This document shows, piece after piece, positions 59,370-63,228 of a stretch of 63,228 nt of DNA. Each line of letters starts with the position of its first letter. Positions within the stretch are counted from its first letter, which is position 1. A program made the translations under genes and the position numbers. The notes below the pieces were generated by a model, which saw nothing but the letters and a program-made list of their open reading frames with translations, made no database searches and was not told the DNA's origin. Source of the DNA: an uncultured Oscillibacter sp. (GTDB lineage: Bacteria; Bacillota; Clostridia; Oscillospirales; Oscillospiraceae); assembly GCA_910587705.1 (NCBI GenBank), contig CAJUMX010000018.1, forward strand, positions 1 through 63,228, read 5' to 3'.

Positions 59370-60490
59370 TGCGTCAGCCCTCCCATCTGGAGTCCCTGTT
59401 CCCGCTGATGCTTCTCTGCGGGGTCCTCCATCATCAATTCCTCCAGCGGCATTGTGCCGTGGTACACCACATAGCCGCATTCGTTGAACTGCCCGCCTTC
59501 CTGCTGGATCTGCTGTTCACCGTAGCGGCGGTAGTCGTAGAAGCCCTCCAGGTTTTCCGCCAGCTGTCGGACGGCCATCATATCTCCTGCCTCCGCAAAC
59601 AGCACTACCGCGTTCAGCTTCTCCATATCCGCATCCTTCAGCGGCTCGATAGACTGGCACATTCGGTTCAGAGCCGGGAGATCATCGCCGCTCAGGTGGT
59701 CCAGTTCCAGCGCATCCACAACCATTTCCGGCAACTCGTCCCAGTCGATGCGTATCGCAGCATCATGCAGTGTAGTGATGCCAACACGGAGCAGCGTCCG
59801 CTCGATCTGGTGTTTCGAAGCGGGAAGGTACAGATATTCCGGATTGCTCCCCTCCACAAGACACCGTTTTGGTGTGATCTCCAACACCAGCAGGCTGTGA
59901 TCGTATAGATATGAGGGGAACTGATGTCCGTTGTAGGCCGGTTCCAGTTTCATGCCGTTGTCGTAGACCACACCGTAAGGAGTGATGACTCCTCCACCGC
60001 CGTCAATCAGCTGGAGGGCGGCTTCTTTGCCATTCACTGCCTGGTATTGGTCCATCGGCATTGCGCCGCCGTTCAGCGTCATGATATGGCTTTTCCCGAT
60101 TTGCTCCAGGTCAGAGAAGTCGGTGATGACCGTGGCCTGCCGGCAGCAGAACGTGAGATTGATCAGGTCCTTGATATGAAACAACTCCAGCTTGTGGGCC
60201 ATAGCCTCAAACTGGCTGACCTCGCCGGAGCAGAAGCCGTCCAGCCGTTTCGCCAGATAGTCCAGCTGATCGATGTTGACCAATGTACCCACCAGGGTGT
60301 TCAGCACGTTGTACCGGCTGTTCACTTCATCCACAGTGCAGTCCCGATTCGCGGAAAAGCCCAGGTCAATTGCCTGGAGCATCTCAATGGTCTTATCGTA
60401 CTGGTCAACGGGAATGGGGAAGGGGATCGTGATCTGATCGCATTCCGGACGTCGGGGGTTGCTCAGAACCGCTTGGATCACATAGCTCAT
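59366..60490 (-). CDS. ArdA-like antirestriction protein, 374 aa, MGGL tail
   Basis: This copy has the segment I know best from ICE ArdA proteins: DYLAKRLDGFCSGEVSQFEA, LINLTFCCRQATVITDFSDL, and GGGGVITPYGVVYDNGMKLE. A second unit near the C terminus contains LNAVVLFAEAGDMMAVRQLA with DYRRYGEQQIQQEGGQFNEC. The protein is acidic, as a DNA mimic should be. It ends EQGLQMGGLTQ; ATG GGA GGG holds the ribosome site for the next gene. The ATG at 60490 overlaps TGA of the 65-aa gene. Confidence 0.82.
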   Translation of the reverse strand: MSYVIQAVLSNPRRPECDQITIPFPIPVDQYDKTIEMLQAIDLGFSANRDCTVDEVNSRYNVLNTLVGTLVNIDQLDYLAKRLDGFCSGEVSQFEAMAHKLELFHIKDLINLTFCCRQATVITDFSDLEQIGKSHIMTLNGGAMPMDQYQAVNGKEAALQLIDGGGGVITPYGVVYDNGMKLEPAYNGHQFPSYLYDHSLLVLEITPKRCLVEGSNPEYLYLPASKHQIERTLLRVGITTLHDAAIRIDWDELPEMVVDALELDHLSGDDLPALNRMCQSIEPLKDADMEKLNAVVLFAEAGDMMAVRQLAENLEGFYDYRRYGEQQIQQEGGQFNECGYVVYHGTMPLEELMMEDPAEKHQREQGLQMGGLTQ

Positions 60491-60684
60491 ACACCGCCGC
60501 CCTCCTCAAAGCCCTCTTTCATCTCCCACTCACGCTGCCTCGGCTTGACGGGCCGGTTGCAGGGCAGCTTCTTCTGGGGCCTCTTTTTCCGGGTGTCAGT
60601 GCGGGTAGACGGTGATCTGGACGGGTCCATCATCATCCGCTCCAGCCCCGCCAGGCGGGTATCGCCCATGAAATATCGTGCCAT
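60487..60684 (-). CDS. Small basic protein, 65 aa
   Basis: The protein reads MARYFMGDTRLAGLERMMMD and continues with a basic, Arg/Lys/Pro-rich part (RKKRPQKKLPCNRPVKPRQR), ending EEGGGV. The last codons hold GAGGAGGG, the ribosome site of the next gene. It is similar in build to the DUF6103-like gene at 20377 (basic linker, then EGGV). It may bind nucleic acid. Confidence 0.55.
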   Translation of the reverse strand: MARYFMGDTRLAGLERMMMDPSRSPSTRTDTRKKRPQKKLPCNRPVKPRQREWEMKEGFEEGGGV

Positions 60685-60720
60685 ATTTTTCTTGTCCTCC
60701 TCGTTTTTGGTATTTCCAAT

Positions 60721-60768
60721 CCCTGAAAAGAGGACAAAACGAAAAAAGGCGCTGCCCTTTTTTCAGGG
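60721..60768 (-). promoter_or_regulatory. Nested hairpin, attenuator-like, after the first gene
   Basis: Outer arms CCCTGAAAA (60721-60729) and TTTTCAGGG (60760-60768) compete with inner arms GAAAAAAGG (60741-60749) and CCTTTTTTC (60756-60764). On the minus strand the inner hairpin is followed by GTTTTG. It stands between the first and second genes of the operon and resembles the nested structure at 48913. Confidence 0.5.
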
Positions 60769-60799
60769 AAACGGCCTTGACTGGTACAAATATTGGGTT

Positions 60800-61510
60800 T
60801 TACATGTACTGCATTCCGTTGCTTTCAGGATCTTCCGCGGCTTCAAGCTCCATTTCCTGGTCGAGAAGCTCCCCCAGGTTGGGGAGGTTGTGTTCGATCT
60901 GATCTATGATGGATTGCAGGCATTTTCCCTGCTCATCTGTGATGGAGTACAGGCCTGCCTGCACTTCGACACAGCAATGGTATATTGCTAACAACTGCTT
61001 CTGGTCAAAAAGGGCGCTGCGGGGAATGAGGCCGGAGCGGGTAGCGAAGTCACACTTGGCGGCAGTGTAACTGTCCACGCCGCCGGGAGGTCCGTAGCAG
61101 TTCCCCGCGTTCAGGCCAGTGCGCTCCCGTACCCACGCCCAGGTGATGAATTGAACACCGAACTGGGTTGGGTGGCCCGCCAGGACTACGCCATTGAAAT
61201 CCGCCAGCAGCCTGTAGTCTCCTGTCAGGCCGCTGGCCGTCAGTTGGGGCGCTGCCTCCATCTGGCTCATATATTCGGTGGTAGTTTTGGCGATGGAGAT
61301 CACACTGTCCAGGGCGGCGCTTCTGTGCTCATCAGCCGCATCTTCCCTCCGATACCTCACCGCGCCGGAGGCCCGCGCAAGACAGAGGCGCTGACCATCC
61401 AGCTCCACCGGCAGGAGGCCCTCCTCTGTTTCCGGTTTTACGGCGAAGCCCTCACGCTGGAGGTTGAGGGTTAGTTCTTGGAAGTATCTGTTTTTTTCTT
61501 CTGCGTTCAT
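60800..61510 (-). CDS. Conserved ICE protein, 236 aa, GM tail; first gene of the operon
   Basis: The protein has a helix-strand start (NRYFQELTLNLQREGFAVKP), then QLTASGLTGDYRLLADFNGV and VLAGHPTQFGVQFITWAWVR, a GLNAGNCYGPPGGVDSYTAAK segment interrupted as a possible loop, and QLLAIYHCCVEVQAGLYSIT. This combination recurs in Tn1549-like elements, but the function is not known to me. It ends DPESNGMQYM, with no overlapping start. The ATG follows GGAGG, and a good promoter lies just upstream. Confidence 0.7.
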   Translation of the reverse strand: MNAEEKNRYFQELTLNLQREGFAVKPETEEGLLPVELDGQRLCLARASGAVRYRREDAADEHRSAALDSVISIAKTTTEYMSQMEAAPQLTASGLTGDYRLLADFNGVVLAGHPTQFGVQFITWAWVRERTGLNAGNCYGPPGGVDSYTAAKCDFATRSGLIPRSALFDQKQLLAIYHCCVEVQAGLYSITDEQGKCLQSIIDQIEHNLPNLGELLDQEMELEAAEDPESNGMQYM

Positions 61511-61530
61511 TTCGATCCTCCTTGCTTTTT

Positions 61531-61559
61531 AATATAATGATAACTTTTTGCACTGAAAA
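61531..61559 (-). promoter_or_regulatory. Main promoter of the ICE leading block
   Basis: On the minus strand TTTTCA (61554-61559), a 17-bp spacer and TATATT (61531-61536) precede the first gene by about 20 bp. The -10 has five of six consensus bases and the -35 four. It is the only good promoter in the gap before the operon. Confidence 0.55.
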
Positions 61560-61581
61560 GTCTGGGGCCCTTTTTGATTTT

Positions 61582-61600
61582 GCCTGTTTTGAAAACAGGC
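61582..61600. promoter_or_regulatory. Perfect palindrome, candidate operator
   Basis: GCCTGTTTT and AAAACAGGC flank a single G: a 19-bp site with 9-bp perfect arms, 23 bp upstream of the -35 box. Its size suits a dimeric repressor or activator of the operon. Confidence 0.5.
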
Positions 61601-61636
61601 GCTGGGAGTATTGTGTTTTCCTGGAAAAACAAAAAG

Positions 61637-61675
61637 CGCCGGTCTGTCAATTCCCTTGGGATTGACGGACCGACG
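61637..61675 (-). terminator. Minus-strand terminator before the ICE promoter
   Basis: Arms of 15-16 bases (61637-61651 and 61661-61675; core CGGTCTGTCAAT) pair with two mismatches. On the minus strand they are followed by TTTTTGTTTTT. It would stop transcription entering from the right before the ICE promoter. Confidence 0.7.
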
Positions 61676-61684
61676 CCCGATGCA

Positions 61685-61711
61685 GGCGCTCAAAATCTTA
61701 GCGCCCTTTTT
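61685..61711 (+). terminator. Plus-strand hairpin with T run
   Basis: GGCGCT (61685-61690) and AGCGCC (61700-61705) form a short stem followed by CTTTTTG. It stands back to back with the minus-strand terminator at 61637. Confidence 0.45.
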
Positions 61712-61819
61712 GAATGATGTATTACGAGGGTTCGAACCCCGCCAGTCACTATAAAAACCTCATTTACATCTCCGGTTTGACTGGTGAAAATTTGGGGGTT
61801 AAAATCCCCGGAAACCACT

Positions 61820-61848
61820 GATGCCGTAGGCGTTTAGCCTACGGCATC
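61820..61848. terminator. Perfect 12-bp hairpin beside the tRNA fragment
   Basis: GATGCCGTAGGC (61820-61831) and its perfect complement (61837-61848) enclose GTTTA. It lies 18 bases beyond the 3' end of the tRNA-like sequence, where a tRNA terminator is expected. Confidence 0.6.
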
Positions 61849-61866
61849 TAAAGTGGGCATTTACTT

Positions 61867-61911
61867 TGGTCCGAGTGGCGGGATTTGAACCCACGGCCTC
61901 ATGGTCCCGAA
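61867..61911 (-). other. 3' half of a tRNA-Pro-like gene, probable attachment site
   Basis: On the minus strand the sequence gives anticodon loop TTCGGGA (61905-61911, anticodon CGG), a 3' stem CCATG, variable bases, T arm GTGGG-TTCAAAT-CCCGC, acceptor CACTCGG, discriminator A and encoded CCA. The 5' half is absent: the bases before the loop do not pair with CCATG. A break in the anticodon loop is typical of a tyrosine-integrase attachment site in a tRNA gene. Confidence 0.6.
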
Positions 61912-62042
61912 GTCCTGTCGGGAAGTCCAAGAGGCTTTTTTGTCTCCGTTTTGCGGCCTTTCCTACGGAAAAAGAAGCATGCGTATTGTGTTCCCTCCGT
62001 TGAGTCCGCCCGGATTTTTCCTGTCGTGGGTCAACTTGTGGG

Positions 62043-62303
62043 TCAGGCAGAGAAAGCCGGGCGGATATCCTGCTTGCTCCCCGTTTTCTCTTCCTGCATA
62101 TTTGCCCAGGTAACGCGGGTCACTTCCTTAACAAAATGCTGTTCCTTCGGAGCGGCGGAATAATAGCGGATTCCGAACTGTCTGTAGACGTTGAACAGCA
62201 GGTCCGTACATTCGATATTTCCTTCAAAAGGCCGGGCAAAGTAACCTCCGGTCTGTTCTGCAAGGGCGTCCATTTCAATAAACGCATCTTCTATCCTTTG
62301 CAC
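62043..62303 (-). CDS. Hypothetical protein, 86 aa
   Basis: A small helical protein (QRIEDAFIEMDALAEQTGGY, CTDLLFNVYRQFGIRYYSAA) that starts with GTG at 62303, after GAGGG. No family recognised. It lies downstream of the 73-aa and GNAT genes in one small minus-strand operon that ends near the tRNA fragment. Confidence 0.6.
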   Translation of the reverse strand: MQRIEDAFIEMDALAEQTGGYFARPFEGNIECTDLLFNVYRQFGIRYYSAAPKEQHFVKEVTRVTWANMQEEKTGSKQDIRPAFSA

Positions 62304-62328
62304 GTTTATCCCTCATCTGTAAGATAAG

Positions 62329-62550
62329 TCAGGCATTTGCCTGTTGCAGATAAAACTCGCTTTCTGCAACACGAGTTACGAAATCATATTCCAAACGCGT
62401 GGCTTTGGACGGAACAATGTTGTAGCGCTTAAACACTTTGCGCAGATAGGCAAAATACTCCTTATCCTCATGGGTCAGTGGAGCGACCCAGCCCTGTTTG
62501 TTGCCGATAGCCTCGATTCTCAATAAATCTTCTCTGCTCATTTCAGACAT
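62329..62550 (-). CDS. Hypothetical protein, 73 aa
   Basis: A helical protein (SREDLLRIEAIGNKQGWVAP, EYFAYLRKVFKRYNIVPSKA) starting at the ATG at 62550, after GGAGGGA. It overlaps the end of the GNAT gene by 8 bp, so the two are co-translated. Role unknown. Confidence 0.6.
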   Translation of the reverse strand: MSEMSREDLLRIEAIGNKQGWVAPLTHEDKEYFAYLRKVFKRYNIVPSKATRLEYDFVTRVAESEFYLQQANA

Positions 62551-63064
62551 CGGTATCCCTCCTGTACCCGGAGATCAATCGCTCCGCCGCATCTTCCCAA
62601 ATTACCAAACGGAAAGGGTCATAAGCCCCAACCTGCCGTGCGCCGAACTCCTGTTGATAGTATTCCAGCAAATCACTTGTTTTTGCCCGGAAGACCAGCA
62701 CACCGTCGAAACCCATCTCCAACGAAACCTGCGCCGCATAGGCAAACAACACTTTAGCAATTCCAATATACCGTTTTTGCCCGCCTTCGGTGTGAAGAAG
62801 ATTCGCGTTGCTGTGGCGGGCGCTTTCCAGATAAATGATTTCTACCGCTAAACTTCCTTGGTCTAACTCGTAGGACATGAGCCCCAGCAGTTCGTTGGTT
62901 TCAGTCCGGCACAAGGCGACCTTATTGGGCAACCCCACAGCGAAGGGACTCGTCCAATTGCTCTGCCAGTCCTGTGTCGCAGCCAAGTCGGATTGATTCG
63001 CTGGCCTTACAAAGGCCGGGATTTTCCCGCCGGACGCCGCGTCCAGAACAAACAGTCCAAGCAT
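62543..63064 (-). CDS. GNAT-family acetyltransferase-like protein
   Basis: The 173-residue protein has strands and helices of the GNAT fold: VALCRTETNELLGLMSYELD, AVEIIYLESARHSNANLLHT, then IGIAKVLFAYAAQVSLEMGF (the acetyl-CoA loop helix) and VLVFRAKTSDLLEYYQQEFG with a C-terminal strand. The R/Q-x-x-G-x-A loop is loosely conserved (QKRYIGIA). The substrate is unknown. The best start is the ATG at 63064, six bases after GAGGG; the open frame extends to 63115. Confidence 0.7.
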   Translation of the reverse strand: MLGLFVLDAASGGKIPAFVRPANQSDLAATQDWQSNWTSPFAVGLPNKVALCRTETNELLGLMSYELDQGSLAVEIIYLESARHSNANLLHTEGGQKRYIGIAKVLFAYAAQVSLEMGFDGVLVFRAKTSDLLEYYQQEFGARQVGAYDPFRLVIWEDAAERLISGYRRDTDV

Positions 63065-63211
63065 CTGCATCCCTCTTTTCAAAAATAGTTTACCACAGAA
63101 GACGGGCAAACACAAGTCGAACCGCTCAAAATCTGCACCGCTATAAATAAAGAATAGGAAATTATTTATTTTGAGTCCAGCTAATAAAAGTCAAGAAGGG
63201 AAGTGAGAAAA

Positions 63212-63228
63212 AATGGAGAACAGATATA
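63212..63228 (+). CDS. Start of a plus-strand gene cut by the window edge
   Basis: GAAGGGAAGTGAG lies five bases before ATG at 63212, and the frame begins MENRY. Only five codons are visible, so no product can be named. The upstream 140 bp is AT-rich and could hold its promoter. Confidence 0.4.

Noticed and set aside
61725..61750. A plus-strand tRNA T-arm-like sequence (GAGGG-TTCGAAC-CCCGC)
   Set aside because: One stem pair is mismatched (A-G), and no acceptor, anticodon arm or CCA fits around it, so I do not call a tRNA.

Overview
The window looks like an accessory region of a GC-rich gut member of the Clostridia (Oscillospirales-like, for example Flavonifractor or Pseudoflavonifractor relatives; inferred, not proven). 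The reasons are strong GGAGG ribosome sites throughout, Firmicutes-type partners (SpoVG, a YolD protein next to a Y-family polymerase, a Firmicutes conjugation system with an M23 hydrolase) and many protein families known mainly from Clostridia integrative and conjugative elements (ICEs). There is no rRNA, no complete tRNA, no CRISPR array and no integrase in view.

Layout. (1) 1-2,000: the 3' end of a Tn1549-type mobilisation protein, two hairpin terminators, two small unrelated genes and a 0.6-kb stretch with no credible gene. (2) 2,049-5,472, minus strand: small genes resembling an immunity array (a PoNi/DUF1911 protein, a DUF434-like protein, several short orphans), with a duplicated 5' fragment of the DUF434-like gene. 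(3) 5,577-8,527, plus strand: a promoter and an operon of a membrane-tethered lipase, a frameshifted membrane-protein gene, a tiny membrane protein and one orphan. (4) 8,662-61,510: one ICE, almost all on the minus strand and read from a promoter near 61,550. (5) 61,640-63,228: terminator hairpins, the 3' half of a tRNA-Pro-like gene that looks like an attachment site, a GNAT acetyltransferase trio on the minus strand and a new plus-strand gene entering at the edge.

Within the ICE the conjugation machinery is VirD4 (8,976), a toprim/DUF3991 primase-like protein (10,875), a MobP-type relaxase fused to Sel1 repeats (13,115), a relaxosome accessory protein (15,844), an RP4-like oriT candidate (16,411-16,450), an M23 peptidase (22,747), VirB4 with a separate upstream partner (28,643 and 30,474), a PrgI/VirB3-like protein (31,049), a VirB6/TrbL-like protein (34,322) and a VirB2-like pilin (35,609). 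A surface module follows: a 2,259-residue adhesin with a thioester domain and 19 Cna-B-like repeats, a CAP protein, a class-D-like sortase and a membrane-anchored protein. The leading block (45,651-61,510) carries SpoVG, Dam and at least five ArdA-like antirestriction proteins among DUF3849, DUF4314, DUF4240 and YodL-like proteins. Three plus-strand cassettes with their own promoters or start sites interrupt the minus-strand operon: mazEF, Y-family polymerase plus YolD, and tag.

The most unusual signal is a short Gly/Met-rich C-terminal tail (GGM, GMTM, MGGM and variants) shared by about 20 otherwise unrelated ICE proteins and absent from the conjugation machinery and surface proteins. At many gene junctions the tail codons also contain the GGAGG ribosome site of the overlapping next gene, but at other genes the same tail is written with GGC codons and no start follows, so it is probably selected in the protein. 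A tail-only mini-gene, a tail buried inside a fused protein and an unnoticed 41-residue gene carrying the tail support the idea of a module. A protein-level role, such as recognition by the ICE's own type IV secretion system, is a hypothesis.
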